A DNA stretch of 64,000 nt from Sphingobium sp. B2D3C (GTDB taxonomy: Bacteria > Pseudomonadota > Alphaproteobacteria > Sphingomonadales > Sphingomonadaceae). Numbering within the stretch: the stretch's first letter is position 1; every line of letters begins with the position of its first letter. Position numbers and translations under genes: made by a program. The stretch lies in assembly GCF_025961835.1 (NCBI RefSeq), contig NZ_JAOQOK010000001.1:2666001-2730000 (forward strand). The letters are read 5' to 3'. The notes below the pieces were generated by a model. It made no database searches and was not told the DNA's origin. It was given only the letters and a program-made list of their open reading frames with translations. This document shows positions 25,482 to 36,546 of this stretch, piece after piece.

Positions 25482-26641
25482 CACCTGTGCCCTGCCGTAT
25501 CGACCCTGGCCTGGACGGACATGCCCGGCCTCAGCCGTGCATAGAGCGGGTCCTTGGCATCCGGCGCGATCCGCACCGTGATCCGCTGGGGCACCTTCAC
25601 GAAATTGCCGGTCGCATTGTCGGATCGGATGACCTGAAACTCATTGCCGGCGGCGGGCGCCAGCCGCTCGACCCGGCCGTGGATCACGGCCCCGTCGAGC
25701 GCATCGACCCGCAGCCGCACGCTCTGGCCCGGCGCCATATGGGCCGTCTGCGCTTCCTTGAAGTTCGCAGCCACCCAGACGAAGGGCGGCACGAGGAATG
25801 TCAGCTGCGAGCCGGCCGTGACATATTGCCCCAGCCGCACGCCCACCTCGCCCAGCCGCCCATCCTGCGGGGCGCGAATGATCGTGTTGGCGAGATCGAT
25901 CTCCGCGAGGCGCAGCGCCGCTTGCGCCGCATCGACATTGGCGCGCAGGCCACCGCGCCCGACCGTCACCGTGCGGACCTGCTCGCTCGCCACCTGCTGC
26001 TGCGCCTGCGCCTGCAGCACGGCGGCTTCTGCCTGCCGCAACGCCGCCAGAGTCTGGTCCCGCTCGCGCAGGGAGACCGACCCCTGGCTGACGAGATCGT
26101 TCACCCGGCGCATGTCGGCCTGCGCGCGCGCCAGTTGCGCCTTGGCGTTGGCCACGCTGGCGGCTTGCCCCGCAAGCTGAGCCTGGCTGGACGCTTCGCT
26201 CTGGCTGCTGTTGGAAAGGTTGGCGCGCTGCATGGCGAGTTGGGCCTGCGCCTGCGCCACTCTCTGGCGATAGATCCGGTCGTCGATCCGCGCGAGGACC
26301 TGCCCCTTGCGGACCTGCTCATAATCCTGAACCTGCACCTCCACGACATAGCCGTTCACCTGTGGCGCAATGACCGTGGTCTGGCCGCGCACATAGGCAT
26401 TGTCCGTCGTCTGAACATCCGACGAGAAGGGCGGCAGGCCCCAGGCGTAAAGCACGATGAGAATGCCGACGACGATGAACAGGACGGCCAGCAGCGTCAC
26501 CCTTCGGCCGGCTTGCGGGGGCGCCCAGCCGCGCTTCGGCGCGCTGGCCACGGGGGTGGTATCATTGGGCACTTCCACCGGATCTTCCAGACGGTCGGTC
26601 CGGTTCGATGGGCGCGGATGTTCGGCGGAGGTGTCACTCAT
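25481..26641 (-). CDS. HlyD/EmrA-type periplasmic adaptor of an efflux pump
   Basis: A 386-residue membrane fusion protein. It has a cytoplasmic Pro-rich N terminus, one membrane anchor at about residues 48-70 (TLLAVLFIVVGILIVLYAWG), a lipoyl half-motif (TDNAYVRGQTTVIAPQVNGYV), a long coiled-coil hairpin rich in Ala/Gln (QAQAQLAMQRANLSNSSQSE onwards), the second lipoyl half (IIRAPQDGRLGEVGVRLGQ) and a beta-barrel. These are hallmarks of EmrA, which links an MFS exporter to an outer-membrane channel. The ATG overlaps the MFS stop codon in ATGA. A longer open frame upstream only reads through the MFS gene out of phase. Confidence 0.93.
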   Translation of the reverse strand: MSDTSAEHPRPSNRTDRLEDPVEVPNDTTPVASAPKRGWAPPQAGRRVTLLAVLFIVVGILIVLYAWGLPPFSSDVQTTDNAYVRGQTTVIAPQVNGYVVEVQVQDYEQVRKGQVLARIDDRIYRQRVAQAQAQLAMQRANLSNSSQSEASSQAQLAGQAASVANAKAQLARAQADMRRVNDLVSQGSVSLRERDQTLAALRQAEAAVLQAQAQQQVASEQVRTVTVGRGGLRANVDAAQAALRLAEIDLANTIIRAPQDGRLGEVGVRLGQYVTAGSQLTFLVPPFVWVAANFKEAQTAHMAPGQSVRLRVDALDGAVIHGRVERLAPAAGNEFQVIRSDNATGNFVKVPQRITVRIAPDAKDPLYARLRPGMSVQARVDTAGHR

Positions 26642-28311
26642 GATTGGGCCCTGGTCCTCATTGCCGCCAAGGCCGCAAGCTCTTCGGCCAGGGGGGTAAT
26701 GCCTTTGCGACGATAATAGATCCACCGCGCGCCGAGATACACAAAGGCGAGCGTGGCCAGCGCACCGACCAGCATGAACACATCGTTGAACGCCAGGATA
26801 TTGGCTTCCCGCGCGACCTGCTGGGAGAGGAGGATGCTGCCCTCCGCCTGACGCAAGGCCGGATCGCCCAGCGTCCGCGCATAAGCGCCGCCGAGCTGCT
26901 GGATGCGCTGCGCCACCTGCGGATCGGTGCCGACGAGCGACTGGACCAGCATTTCGGAATGGAAGCGCTCGCGAATGATCTGGAAGCTGCCCAGCAGGGC
27001 CGCCCCGCCGATGCCGCCCAATTGCTGCGAAATGCCGAACACGGCCGAAAAGCTGACGATATGGCTTGGCCCCTTGGCCAGCGCCTGCAGGATGCCAGCC
27101 ATGAGCGTCGGCCCCATGAAGTAGATCGCGGCGAAGGAAATCATCGCCTGCGTCACATAAAGCTGCGCCGGGCGCGTGAGATTGCTGGACTGGGTGTCGA
27201 AGAACGCGGCGATGGCGATGAGCGCGCAGGAGATGATCACGGGTTTGAGCAGGTCCGTCGGCTTGAGCGTTTTCAGGCTCACCGCCAGCCCGAATATGGT
27301 TGCCAGCGTGACCACCGTGTAGAAACCGATCAGCTGGTCCTGCCCCATGCCGAGCACGGTCAGCAGACCGCTGGCGCCGACATTCTGCTCGCCGAGCAGC
27401 ACGCGCATGCTGGCGGCGATGACGGCGAACCGGATGATCGCCGCGCTGCCCATCCAGCGCGTGTTGAGCAGCGGATTGGCCCGGTTGTGTTCCACGATCA
27501 CCGCCGCGCCGATCAGCAGGATCGCGCCCGCCAGCGCATAGCCCAGCCACTGAGTCGACCACCAGACAATGCGCCCCTGCACGAGCACGGCGGAGAGCAG
27601 GGCTATGCCGGGGGCGAACAAGGCGAAGGTCAGGAAATCCAGCGGCTCGAAGGCGTCGATGCGCTCGCTTGGCGGCAGGCGCAGCAGCCACACCCCGGCG
27701 AGGCAGAGCAATGTGAGGCCGAACTCGAACAAGTACAGATTCTGCACATCACCATGAATGAGCAATGCCGGGGAGATCACCCGGGCGAGCGGAGTCGCGA
27801 TCTGCGAGACGCCGACGCCCAGTACCAGCCCGCCCAGCCGCGCCTCCGCCTTCATCGATTGCATGATGTAGAACAGCGCCATCGTGGACAGGCCGCTTGC
27901 GACGATGCCGCTGCCCGCGCGCACGAAGAGTTCCAGACCATAGCTGTGCACGAAGAGTTGCAGCGTGTTGAGGACGAGGAAGCCGATCAGCACGATCCGC
28001 ACAAAGCGCTGGATGCCGAATTGCTGGCGGAACTTGATGAGCAGCAGGCTCATGCAGACATTGGTCATCGTATAGGCAGCAGTCAGCCAGCCGGCTTCTA
28101 CGCTGGTCAGCCCGAGCGCCCCCTGGATTTGGGGCAGGTTCGCCATCAGCAGCCCGTTGATGAAGCCACCCGTGAGGCCGAGCAGCACGCCGATCAGCAA
28201 ATATCCCAGACGACGCCGGCCCGGGTGATAAGGCGTCGCCGGAGACCCCGGCATCATCGGCCGCTCGTGCGGCTCGAACTGATATTCCGACTCTTCAGAC
28301 CGTCTGCTCAA
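26638..28311 (-). CDS. MFS transporter, DHA2/EmrB-like multidrug exporter
   Basis: A 557-residue inner-membrane protein with about 14 hydrophobic segments, as in the DHA2 (EmrB/QacA) family of proton-driven drug exporters. The first membrane segments (GLTGGFINGLLMANLPQIQG, then LTSVEAGWLTAAYTMTNVCM) match the family N-domain; the segment near FGISQQLGGIGGAALLG is the C-domain counterpart. The TTG at 28311 is taken as start because GGAAAGG lies 7 bases upstream; the ATG at 28257 would remove 18 hydrophilic residues. It is the first gene of a three-gene operon with the EmrA-type adaptor and the NodT channel. No regulator gene is next to it. The exported compound is unknown. Confidence 0.9.
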   Translation of the reverse strand: MSRRSEESEYQFEPHERPMMPGSPATPYHPGRRRLGYLLIGVLLGLTGGFINGLLMANLPQIQGALGLTSVEAGWLTAAYTMTNVCMSLLLIKFRQQFGIQRFVRIVLIGFLVLNTLQLFVHSYGLELFVRAGSGIVASGLSTMALFYIMQSMKAEARLGGLVLGVGVSQIATPLARVISPALLIHGDVQNLYLFEFGLTLLCLAGVWLLRLPPSERIDAFEPLDFLTFALFAPGIALLSAVLVQGRIVWWSTQWLGYALAGAILLIGAAVIVEHNRANPLLNTRWMGSAAIIRFAVIAASMRVLLGEQNVGASGLLTVLGMGQDQLIGFYTVVTLATIFGLAVSLKTLKPTDLLKPVIISCALIAIAAFFDTQSSNLTRPAQLYVTQAMISFAAIYFMGPTLMAGILQALAKGPSHIVSFSAVFGISQQLGGIGGAALLGSFQIIRERFHSEMLVQSLVGTDPQVAQRIQQLGGAYARTLGDPALRQAEGSILLSQQVAREANILAFNDVFMLVGALATLAFVYLGARWIYYRRKGITPLAEELAALAAMRTRAQS

Positions 28312-28584
28312 CCACGGGCCTTTCCATGCCAGCCTCTATCCTCGGACGGATATCTGAAGACTGCAATGCAAAGTGTTCAACGCGCAGATCGTTCCAGGGA
28401 TCGGTGGTCTGTCGGCCAGTCCAGCACGCTGCGGGCCCCAGACCTGCGCGATTCATATGCAAATACTATGCGGATCGCCTTTCCTGTCTCTCGAATTCAA
28501 ATGCGGCTCTGCCTTATTTGACCTGCGGCACATGATTCGGCGCCGCATCCCCTGCGGTCTCCGACGTCGTGCAGGAGAACGATC

Positions 28585-28668
28585 ATGCAGGACATGCTCT
28601 GGTTGGGGCTCACCCTCGGCTTGCTGGCCACAACGCTCGGTTACGCGGCGCTGTGCGACAAGGCGTGA
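28585..28668 (+). CDS. Small membrane protein upstream of kdpF
   Basis: A 27-codon ORF that begins MQDMLWLGL and ends YAALCDKA, with a single membrane-spanning stretch. It has a good ribosome site (AGGAGAA, about 6 bases before the ATG) and is 11 bases upstream of kdpF. I recall short ORFs ending in a similar 'YA-x-CD' sequence just before kdpF in other kdp operons, usually unannotated, which argues that it is real. A role in stabilising the Kdp complex, as for KdpF, is inference. Confidence 0.55.
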   Translation: MQDMLWLGLTLGLLATTLGYAALCDKA

Positions 28669-28679
28669 GGGAGGCGACC

Positions 28680-28769
28680 ATGACCATCGACCATTGGCTG
28701 GCCGCTGCGACCGCGGTCGGCCTGCTCTTCTATCTGGTGGCCGTGCTCGCACGCCCCGAACGCTTCTGA
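28680..28769 (+). CDS. kdpF: KdpF, small subunit of the Kdp potassium pump
   Basis: A 29-residue single-span membrane peptide. The hydrophobic core VGLLFYLVAVLARPERF ends in the RPERF sequence typical of KdpF, which stabilises the KdpABC complex. The ATG follows a GGGAGGCG ribosome site and the gene ends 15 bases before kdpA. It is too short for many gene callers, but its position and C-terminal motif make the identification good. Confidence 0.88.
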   Translation: MTIDHWLAAATAVGLLFYLVAVLARPERF

Positions 28770-28784
28770 TCCGGGAGCGACATC

Positions 28785-30488
28785 ATGACAGTTCAGGGAT
28801 GGATCATGATCCTCGCCTTTGTTGGCATCTTGCTGGCACTGGCCAAACCCGTCGGCCTGTGGCTCTTCGCGCTCTATGAAGGGCGGCGGACGCCGCTCCA
28901 TGGCCTGCTCGGGCCACTGGAGCGCGGCTTCTACCGGCTGGCGGGCATCGACCCGCAGGAGGAGCAGGGCTGGCGCCGCTATGCCGTGCACATGCTCCTG
29001 TTCAACACGGCGCTACTGGTCTTCACTTATGCGATCCTGCGCTTGCAGGGCCTGCTACCCCTCAACCCGCTGGGCCATCCCGGGGTGAGCCAGCCGCTCG
29101 CCTTCAATACGGCGATCAGCTTTGCGACCAACACCAACTGGCAAAATTATGGCGGTGAGTCGACGATGTCGCCCCTTAGCCAGATGCTCGGCCTGACGAT
29201 CCACAACTTCCTGTCGGCAGCGACCGGCATCGCGCTGGCCTTTGCGCTGTTCCGCGGGTTCGCGCGGCGGGAAGCCAAGGGCATCGGCAATTTCTGGGCC
29301 GATGTGACGCGGGTGACGCTCTATCTGCTGCTGCCGCTCTGCTGCGTCATCGCGCTCTTCTATATCGCGAGCGGCGTGCCGCAGACGCTGGCGGGGTCGG
29401 TCGATGTAACGATGCTGGAAGGTGCGAGGCAGACCCTCGCGCTGGGGCCGGTCGCCTCGCAGGAAGCGATCAAGATGCTCGGCACCAATGGCGGCGGCTT
29501 TTTCAACGCCAACTCCGCGCATCCGTTCGAGAACCCGACGGCGCTCGTCAACTTCGTCCAGATGCTCTCGATCTTCGTGATCGGGGTGGGCCTCACCTAC
29601 ACCTTCGGCAAGGCTGTCGGGAACAGTCGCCAGGGCTGGGCGATCCTTGCCGCCATGATGCTGCTCTTCCTGGCCGGAACGACGATCACCTACTGGCAGG
29701 AGGCAGCGGGCAACCCCATCCTGCACAGCCTCGGCATCGCCGGCGGCAATATGGAGGGCAAGGAAGTCCGCTTCGGCATTGCCGCCTCCGCGCTCTTTTC
29801 CGTCGTCACCACTGCGGCCTCCTGCGGCGCGGTCAATGCGATGCATGACAGCTTCACCGCACTTGGCGGCCTGATCCCGCTCTTCAACATGCAATTGGGT
29901 GAGGTTGTCGTCGGCGGCGTCGGCGCCGGCATCTATGGCTTCCTGCTGTTCGCCATCCTCGCGGTGTTCGTCGCGGGGCTCATGGTCGGGCGAACCCCGG
30001 AATATGTCGGCAAGAAGATCGAGGCTCGCGAGGTCAAGCTCGCCGTTCTCGCCATCGCGGTGCTGCCGCTCATGATCCTGGGCTTCACCGCCATCGCCTC
30101 GGTCACCGAGGCCGGGCTGGCCGGCCCGCTCAACAAGGGACCCCACGGCTTTTCCGAGATTCTCTACGCCTTCACCAGCGCGGTTGCGAACAATGGATCG
30201 GCCTTTGCCGGCCTCTCCGCCAACACGCCTTTCTACAATGGCATGCTGGGCGTCGCCATCTGGGTCGGTCGTTTCTTCGTCATCGTGCCCATGCTGGCGA
30301 TTGCCGGCGGGCTGGCGGCGAAGACCTACACGCCGGAGACGGCGGGCAGTTTTCCGACCACCGGGCCGCTTTGGACCGGCCTGCTGGTGGGAATCGTGCT
30401 GATCGTCGGCGGCCTCACCTTCCTGCCCAGCCTCGCCCTTGGTCCCATCGCCGATCATCTCGCGATGATCCGTGGCCAGCTTTTCTGA
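28785..30488 (+). CDS. kdpA: Potassium-transporting ATPase subunit A
   Basis: A 567-residue polytopic protein, the potassium-selective channel-like subunit of the Kdp P-type ATPase. The four pore-loop repeats are recognisable as [40 protein letters not shown], a [16 protein letters not shown] loop, and [18 protein letters not shown]. The length matches E. coli KdpA (557). Its stop codon is 13 bases before the kdpB ATG. The pump is normally induced at very low external potassium by KdpD/KdpE, which are encoded at the end of the same operon. Confidence 0.97.
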   Translation: MTVQGWIMILAFVGILLALAKPVGLWLFALYEGRRTPLHGLLGPLERGFYRLAGIDPQEEQGWRRYAVHMLLFNTALLVFTYAILRLQGLLPLNPLGHPGVSQPLAFNTAISFATNTNWQNYGGESTMSPLSQMLGLTIHNFLSAATGIALAFALFRGFARREAKGIGNFWADVTRVTLYLLLPLCCVIALFYIASGVPQTLAGSVDVTMLEGARQTLALGPVASQEAIKMLGTNGGGFFNANSAHPFENPTALVNFVQMLSIFVIGVGLTYTFGKAVGNSRQGWAILAAMMLLFLAGTTITYWQEAAGNPILHSLGIAGGNMEGKEVRFGIAASALFSVVTTAASCGAVNAMHDSFTALGGLIPLFNMQLGEVVVGGVGAGIYGFLLFAILAVFVAGLMVGRTPEYVGKKIEAREVKLAVLAIAVLPLMILGFTAIASVTEAGLAGPLNKGPHGFSEILYAFTSAVANNGSAFAGLSANTPFYNGMLGVAIWVGRFFVIVPMLAIAGGLAAKTYTPETAGSFPTTGPLWTGLLVGIVLIVGGLTFLPSLALGPIADHLAMIRGQLF

Positions 30489-30501
30489 TCGGAGCCTCTT
30501 C

Positions 30502-32535
30502 ATGGCACGCCAAGCATCCCCATCGCTCTTCACGGCCGATCTGATCGTCCCGGCGATCACGGACTCGGTCCGCAAACTGAACCCGCGCCAACTCATCCGT
30601 AATCCGGTGATGTTCACGACCGCCATCGTGGCGGTGCTCCTGACGGTGCTGCTCATCGTCGGTCAGGATGGCCTTGCCGCCAGCTTCAAGCTCCAGCTCG
30701 TCATCTGGCTATGGCTGACCGTGCTGTTCGGCACCTTTGCCGAAGCGCTGGCCGAAGGGCGCGGCAAGGCGCAGGCGGCGTCCCTGCGCGCGACCAAGGC
30801 GGACCTCACCGCCAAACGCCTGAAGAACGGCCAGGAGCCCGAGACCGTGCCGGCCAGCGCGCTGCGGGTCGGCGACACCGTGCTGGTCGGGACCGGCGAT
30901 CTCATTCCATCGGATGGCGAGGTCGTCGCGGGCGTCGCCTCGGTCAACGAGGCCGCGATCACCGGGGAGTCCGCGCCGGTCATCCGCGAGGCGGGCGGAG
31001 ACCGGTCGGCGGTGACGGCGGGCACGCGGGTCATCTCGGACGAGATCCAGGTGCGCGTCACCGTCAATCCCGGCCAGGGTTTTCTCGATCGCATGATCGC
31101 GCTGGTGGAAGGCGCCGAACGGCAGAAGACGCCCAACGAAATCGCCCTGACGCTGCTGCTGGTCGGCCTGACCATCATCTTCCTGATCGCGGTCGGCACT
31201 ATTCCCGGTTTCGCCAGCTATGCCGGCGGCGCCATTCCGGTGTCGATCCTCGCGGCCCTTCTCATCACGCTCATTCCGACGACCATCGCCGCTTTGCTCT
31301 CGGCGATCGGCATTGCCGGCATGGACCGCCTTGTGCGCTTCAATGTGCTGGCAAAGTCCGGCCGGGCTGTTGAGGCGGCCGGCGATATCGACGTGTTGCT
31401 GCTCGACAAGACCGGCACGATCACGGTCGGTGACAGGCAGGCAACGGCATTCCGGCCGGTCGGTGGGGCGACACCGGCCCAGTTGGCGGAAGCGGCCCTG
31501 CTGGCCAGTCTGGCGGACGAGACGCCGGAAGGGCGCTCGATCGTGGCGCTTGCGCGCGAGAAATTCGGTCAGGCAGCCCAAGCCCTGCCGACCGATGCGC
31601 AGGTGATCCCCTTCACCGCGCAAACCCGGATTTCCGGCGTGGTCACGGGCGACACCACGGTCATCAAGGGCGCTGTCGATGCGGTCCTGAATGCCATGAC
31701 AGGCCCGGACAAAAGCGCCGCGGCGGCGGAACTGCGGCGCATCACCGACGAAATCGCACGCGCCGGCGGTACGCCGCTGGCGGTCGCGAAGGACAGCGAG
31801 CTGCTGGGGGCAATCTTCCTCAAGGATGTGGTCAAGGCGGGCATCCGCGAGCGCTTCGGCGAACTGCGCAATATGGGCATTCGCACGGTGATGATTACCG
31901 GCGATAATCCGCTGACCGCCGCGTCGATCGCCGCCGAGGCCGGGGTCGACGATTTCCTGGCTCAGGCGACACCGGAGGACAAGCTGGCGCTGATCCGCAA
32001 GGAGCAGCAGGGCGGCCGCCTCGTCGCCATGTGCGGTGACGGCACCAACGATGCGCCCGCGTTGGCGCAGGCCGATGTCGGCGTCGCCATGAACACCGGC
32101 ACGCAGGCGGCGCGCGAGGCAGGCAACATGGTCGATCTCGACAGCGACCCCACCAAGCTGATCGAGATCGTCGGCCTCGGCAAGCAGCTGCTGATGACCC
32201 GGGGGGCGCTCACCACTTTCTCCGTCGCCAATGATGTCGCCAAATATTTCGCGATCATCCCGGCCATGTTCGTCGTGCTTTATCCGGGGCTGGGCGTGCT
32301 CAACGTCATGGGCCTCGCGACGCCGCAGAGCGCCATCCTGTCCGCGATCATCTTCAACGCGCTCATCATCCCGTTGCTGGTGCCCCTCGCGCTCAAGGGC
32401 GTGACCTACAAGCCGATCGGCGCCGGACCGCTGCTGGCGCGCAATCTCGCCATCTACGGCCTGGGTGGCCTGATCGCGCCCTTCGCCGGCATCAAGCTCA
32501 TCGACCTGGCCGTCAACGGCCTTGGCCTCGCCTGA
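30502..32535 (+). CDS. kdpB: Potassium-transporting ATPase subunit B (P-type ATPase)
   Basis: A 677-residue catalytic subunit that hydrolyses ATP to drive potassium import. The phosphorylated aspartate is D302 in LLDKTGTIT; other P-type motifs are TGESAPV in the actuator domain and [21 protein letters not shown] in the hinge. The start at 30502 is chosen because CGGAG lies 7 bases upstream; the 10 codons before it in the same frame overlap kdpA. KdpC begins 11 bases after the stop. Confidence 0.97.
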   Translation: MARQASPSLFTADLIVPAITDSVRKLNPRQLIRNPVMFTTAIVAVLLTVLLIVGQDGLAASFKLQLVIWLWLTVLFGTFAEALAEGRGKAQAASLRATKADLTAKRLKNGQEPETVPASALRVGDTVLVGTGDLIPSDGEVVAGVASVNEAAITGESAPVIREAGGDRSAVTAGTRVISDEIQVRVTVNPGQGFLDRMIALVEGAERQKTPNEIALTLLLVGLTIIFLIAVGTIPGFASYAGGAIPVSILAALLITLIPTTIAALLSAIGIAGMDRLVRFNVLAKSGRAVEAAGDIDVLLLDKTGTITVGDRQATAFRPVGGATPAQLAEAALLASLADETPEGRSIVALAREKFGQAAQALPTDAQVIPFTAQTRISGVVTGDTTVIKGAVDAVLNAMTGPDKSAAAAELRRITDEIARAGGTPLAVAKDSELLGAIFLKDVVKAGIRERFGELRNMGIRTVMITGDNPLTAASIAAEAGVDDFLAQATPEDKLALIRKEQQGGRLVAMCGDGTNDAPALAQADVGVAMNTGTQAAREAGNMVDLDSDPTKLIEIVGLGKQLLMTRGALTTFSVANDVAKYFAIIPAMFVVLYPGLGVLNVMGLATPQSAILSAIIFNALIIPLLVPLALKGVTYKPIGAGPLLARNLAIYGLGGLIAPFAGIKLIDLAVNGLGLA

Positions 32536-32546
32536 GGAACAGACGC

Positions 32547-33137
32547 ATGAACAAGGACATTCTCACCGCGCTCAGACCGGCTTTGGTCATGACAGCGCTC
32601 TTCGCCCTCCTGCTGGGGCTCGCCTATCCGCTCGCGCTCACCGGCATCGGCCAGCTGATCTTTCCATCACAGGCCAATGGCAGCCTGGTCGAACAGAAGG
32701 GCAAGCCGGTCGGCTCGCGTCTGATCGGGCAGGCGTTCACGGCGGATCGCTATTTCCATCCCCGCCCCTCGGCGGCGGGCGACGGCTATGATGGCATGGC
32801 ATCCTCCGGCTCGAACCTCGGCCCGACCAGCCGCGCGCTCATCGACCGTGTGCAGGCGGACATAGCCACGCTGGAACGGACCAATCCCGGCAAGCCGGTG
32901 CCGGCCGATCTGGTCACGGCATCCGGCTCCGGTCTCGATCCCCACATCACCCCGCAGGCGGCTTATTATCAGGTGGGCCGGATTGCCCGTGCGCGCGGCT
33001 GGGACGCAGCCAGGGTCCGATCCCTCGTCGACAAGAGCATCGAACAACCGCTGCTCGGTGTTCTGGGTGAGCCGCGCGTCAATGTGCTGGAAATCAATCG
33101 ACGTCTGGACGGAATCGGCGCTACCACGCCGTCATGA
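32547..33137 (+). CDS. kdpC: Potassium-transporting ATPase subunit C
   Basis: A 196-residue subunit with one N-terminal membrane span ([20 protein letters not shown]) and a periplasmic domain. Family features are [51 protein letters not shown] and [11 protein letters not shown] at the end. KdpC raises the ATP affinity of KdpB and completes the KdpFABC pump. Its stop codon overlaps the kdpD start in ATGA, an arrangement that couples pump and sensor synthesis. Confidence 0.96.
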   Translation: MNKDILTALRPALVMTALFALLLGLAYPLALTGIGQLIFPSQANGSLVEQKGKPVGSRLIGQAFTADRYFHPRPSAAGDGYDGMASSGSNLGPTSRALIDRVQADIATLERTNPGKPVPADLVTASGSGLDPHITPQAAYYQVGRIARARGWDAARVRSLVDKSIEQPLLGVLGEPRVNVLEINRRLDGIGATTPS

Positions 33138-35803
33138 GCGATCCAGACCGCCGCGATCCGGAAGCCTTTCTGCGTCAGGCGACGCAGGAAGGTCGCGGCC
33201 GTCTCAAGATCTTCCTGGGAGCTGCTCCGGGCGTCGGCAAAACCTACGAGATGCTGACCGACGGCATGCAGCGGCTCAGGGCCGGGATCGACGTCGTGGT
33301 CGGCATCGTCGAGACCCATGGCCGCAAGGAGACCGAGGCGCTGCTGATCGGGCATGAGGTCATCCCCCGCCGCGCCGTCGAGCATAAAGGGCACCGGCTC
33401 GGCGAGATGGACATCGACGCCATCCTCGCGCGCCGCCCCCAGCTCGTGCTGGTGGATGAGCTGGCGCACAGCAATGCGCCGGGCAGCAGGCATCCCAAAC
33501 GCTATCAGGATGTCGAGGAACTGCTGGACGCGGGCATCGACGTCTATTCCACGGTCAATATCCAGCATGTCGAGAGCCTCAACGACGTCGTCGCCTCCTT
33601 CACCCGCGTCCATGTGCGCGAGACCGTGCCCGATTCCATTCTCGAAATGGCCGAGATCGAGGTGGTCGATATTCCGCCGGACGAACTGATCGAGCGCCTG
33701 AAAGAGGGCAAGGTCTACATTCCGCAGGAAGCGAGCCGCGCGCTCAACCATTTCTTCTCGAAGTCCAACCTCGCCGCCCTGCGCGAGATGGCACTGCGCC
33801 GCGCCGCGCAGGCCGTCGATGCCCAGATGCTCGATTATGTTCGCGCCCATGCCCTGGCCGGCAGCTTCGCGGCGGGGGAACGCGTTCTGGTCGCGATCAG
33901 CGAGGTCACCAGCGCGCAGGGCCTCGTCCGCGCGGCCAAGCGGCTCGCCGATGCGCTCAAGGCGCCCTGGTCCGCCGTCCATATCGAGACGCAGCGCAGC
34001 CTCTCCTTCACGCCCAAAGAGCGGGAGCAGCTGGCCGACACCATGGCGCTCGCATCGCGCCTCGGCGCCACGACCGCGACGATCCCTGCGACGTCCGTCG
34101 TCGAGGGGCTGAAAGATTATGTGGCCGACGCCCGCGCGACCCAGATCGTGATCGGCAAATCGGCGCGACCCTGGTGGTTCGAGCTGCGCCATGGCTCCGT
34201 GGTCGACAAGCTGGTGCGCGAGATCGGGGATGTCGCCGTGCATGTCCTGCCCGGAGATGCCGCCACGCCCGGCCCGCAGGCGGTGCGCCAGCGTTTTAGC
34301 CAGGGATGGGGAAAGCCGTCCCACTATCTCTGGTCGGCGGTGATGATCGCCGCGATGACGGCGCTCGGCAGGCTGCTCATCGAGGCGATCGACCTGAGCA
34401 ATATCGCGCTCATGTACCTCGTGCCCGTCATGTTCGCCGCCGCCAGCTATGGCCTGCGGGCGGGGCTGGTCTCGGGCCTGCTTTCGAGCCTCGCCTATAA
34501 CTTCTTCTTCCTGCCGCCGACCGGCACGCTGACGGTCAATAATCCCGAGAATGTCGTCAGTATTCTGGTGCTGCTGGGTGTGGCGATCGTGACCAGCCAG
34601 TTCGCCGCGCGCGTCCGCGCCCAGGCCGACCTTGCCCAGTCCAGCGCGCGCCAGAACGCGGCTCTTGCAGGGTTTTCCCGGCAAATCACCGCCTCGGCGA
34701 GCCAGGAGGAGCTGATGCACGCCATCTGCGCGGAAGTCGGCCGCCTGCTCCAACTGCGCACCGTGCTGCTGCTGCCATCGCCGGACGGGCCGCAATTGCG
34801 CGCGGCGGTGCCGCCGGAGGATCGGCTCGAACAGATCGAGAAGGCCGCCGCGCAATGGGCGATGGACAATGAGCAGCCGGCCGGGCGCGGATCGTCCACG
34901 CTTACCGCGTCGGACTGGCTGTTCCATCCGCTGCGGACCCAGCGGGGGGTGCTCGGCGTGCTGGGTCTGGCCCGGGAAGACGCCGGGCCGCCGCTTCGCT
35001 CCGATCAGGTCCCGCTCCTGATGAGCCTGCTCGATCAGGCCTCCATCGCCTTCGATCGCATGGCGCTGGAGCAGGAGATGCTGGATGCGCGACAGATCAA
35101 GGAGCGCGACCGGCTGCGCGCGGCGCTGCTCTCCTCGGTCAGTCACGATTTGCGGACACCGCTGACGACCATCCTCTCCGCCGTGCACGAGCTGAAACGC
35201 CAGCATCCCTCCGATCTGCTCGATACCGTCGATGCCGAAGCGCAACGGCTGAACCGCTTCGTCGCCAATCTGCTGGACATGGCGCGGGTGGAAGCGGGCG
35301 CCTTGCCGCTCAAGGTCGAGCCGACCGACCTCTTCGACGCGGTCGCCGGCGCCGTGCATGACACGCGCCAGTCCCTGCAGGGCCATGCGGTCGAGGTCGA
35401 GATCGCGCCCGACATTCCGCTGGTCCGTGTCGACCCGACGCTGCTTCACCACTGCCTCATCAACCTGCTGGACAATGCCGGTCGCTATGCTCATCCCGGA
35501 ACGCCCGTGATCGTGCGCGGCCAGCGCCTGCCCGATGCGATCGCCCTGTCGGTGGTCGATGAAGGGCCGGGCATTCCGGCGGGTGCAGAAGCGCGGGTGT
35601 TCGACACCTTTACGCGGCTGGAAGGCTCCGACCGGGCGAAGCATGGGACCGGCCTTGGCCTCGCCATCGTGAAAGGATTTGCCGAGGCCATGGGCCTGAC
35701 GGTGTCCGCCGCCAACAATGCCGAGCCGCGCGGCGCGGCCTTCACGATCATGATCCCGCAGGCGCTGATCATCTCCGACGTCCCCCATGAGGATCTGCTA
35801 TGA
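33134..35803 (+). CDS. kdpD: Sensor histidine kinase KdpD
   Basis: An 889-residue membrane sensor. Order: a KdpD N-terminal domain with a Walker A motif ([10 protein letters not shown]36), a USP-like domain (about 245-370), four closely spaced membrane segments (about 395-500), a GAF-like region, HisKA with H671 in [13 protein letters not shown], and an HATPase domain ([25 protein letters not shown]). It senses potassium limitation or ionic stress and phosphorylates KdpE. The length is normal (E. coli 894). It overlaps kdpC and kdpE by 4 bases each (ATGA). Confidence 0.97.
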   Translation: MSDPDRRDPEAFLRQATQEGRGRLKIFLGAAPGVGKTYEMLTDGMQRLRAGIDVVVGIVETHGRKETEALLIGHEVIPRRAVEHKGHRLGEMDIDAILARRPQLVLVDELAHSNAPGSRHPKRYQDVEELLDAGIDVYSTVNIQHVESLNDVVASFTRVHVRETVPDSILEMAEIEVVDIPPDELIERLKEGKVYIPQEASRALNHFFSKSNLAALREMALRRAAQAVDAQMLDYVRAHALAGSFAAGERVLVAISEVTSAQGLVRAAKRLADALKAPWSAVHIETQRSLSFTPKEREQLADTMALASRLGATTATIPATSVVEGLKDYVADARATQIVIGKSARPWWFELRHGSVVDKLVREIGDVAVHVLPGDAATPGPQAVRQRFSQGWGKPSHYLWSAVMIAAMTALGRLLIEAIDLSNIALMYLVPVMFAAASYGLRAGLVSGLLSSLAYNFFFLPPTGTLTVNNPENVVSILVLLGVAIVTSQFAARVRAQADLAQSSARQNAALAGFSRQITASASQEELMHAICAEVGRLLQLRTVLLLPSPDGPQLRAAVPPEDRLEQIEKAAAQWAMDNEQPAGRGSSTLTASDWLFHPLRTQRGVLGVLGLAREDAGPPLRSDQVPLLMSLLDQASIAFDRMALEQEMLDARQIKERDRLRAALLSSVSHDLRTPLTTILSAVHELKRQHPSDLLDTVDAEAQRLNRFVANLLDMARVEAGALPLKVEPTDLFDAVAGAVHDTRQSLQGHAVEVEIAPDIPLVRVDPTLLHHCLINLLDNAGRYAHPGTPVIVRGQRLPDAIALSVVDEGPGIPAGAEARVFDTFTRLEGSDRAKHGTGLGLAIVKGFAEAMGLTVSAANNAEPRGAAFTIMIPQALIISDVPHEDLL

Positions 35804-36546
35804 ACGTCCGTCACAAGGTGCTGATCGTCGATGACGAGCCGCATATCCGCAAGCTGATCCACACCGCGCTGGGGCGGGCCGATTACGCCGTCGTCGAAGC
35901 GGAGAATGCGCGCGAAGCGATGGAGAGGCTGAAGGCGGAGCGACCGGACATCAGCCTCCTCGATCTGGGACTGCCCGACCGGGATGGCCTGGAACTGGTG
36001 CCGCTGTTCAAGCAGCAGTCGGACACGACGCTGATCATCGTCTCGGCCCGCGACGCGACGGACCAGAAGGTGGCAGCGCTCGATCTCGGCGCCGACGATT
36101 ATCTGACCAAGCCGTTCGATACCGACGAGCTGCTGGCGCGCGTTCGGGTGGCGCTGCGCAATCGCATGGCCAAGGAGGGCGGCGTGTCCATGGTGCGGGC
36201 GGGCGACGTGGAAATCGATCTTCTCAACAGGGTCGTGCTGAAGGCGGGGAAGGAAGTACACCTGACGCCCAAGGAATATACCGTGCTCGCCCAGCTCGCC
36301 AAATTCCCCGGCCGCGTGATTACGCATCAGCAGATCATGGCCCATGCCTGGCCGCACGAAAAGGAGCACCATGTGGAGTATCTGCGCGTGCTCATCCGCA
36401 CGCTGCGCCAGAAGCTGGAAGCCGATCCCCAGCGCCCCCGGATCATTGGCAACGAGCTGGGCATCGGCTATCGCCTGCGCTTCAATGTGGAAGGCGAGAC
36501 GGAAGAATTCGCCGCAGGAGACACGGCAGCGACGTCCGGCGGATAA
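35800..36546 (+). CDS. kdpE: Response regulator KdpE
   Basis: A 248-residue OmpR/PhoB-type regulator: a receiver (about 1-120) with the phosphorylated aspartate D55 in ISLLDLGLPDRDG and the lysine in YLTKPF, then a winged-helix DNA-binding domain (LTPKEYTVLAQLAKFPGRVI, followed by VEYLRVLIRTLRQKLE). It activates the kdp operon when phosphorylated by KdpD. About 18 C-terminal residues (EGETEEFAAGDTAATSGG) extend beyond the usual end. The ATG overlaps the kdpD stop in ATGA. The gene is the last of the kdp operon and converges on the tannase gene. Confidence 0.95.
   Translation: MNVRHKVLIVDDEPHIRKLIHTALGRADYAVVEAENAREAMERLKAERPDISLLDLGLPDRDGLELVPLFKQQSDTTLIIVSARDATDQKVAALDLGADDYLTKPFDTDELLARVRVALRNRMAKEGGVSMVRAGDVEIDLLNRVVLKAGKEVHLTPKEYTVLAQLAKFPGRVITHQQIMAHAWPHEKEHHVEYLRVLIRTLRQKLEADPQRPRIIGNELGIGYRLRFNVEGETEEFAAGDTAATSGG

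Noticed and set aside
26642..27691. Long N-terminal extension of the adaptor gene into the MFS gene
   Set aside because: The extension reads the MFS gene out of phase; the ATG at 26641 in an ATGA overlap begins a normal EmrA-type protein.
26644..28521. 625-codon plus-strand frame opposite the MFS gene
   Set aside because: The translation is His/Arg/Asp-rich without domains; the minus strand encodes a clear 14-segment transporter.
32969..35788. 939-codon open frame on the minus strand opposite kdpD
   Set aside because: It is the complement of a G+C-rich coding region; its translation has no recognisable domain, whereas the plus strand encodes a full KdpD.
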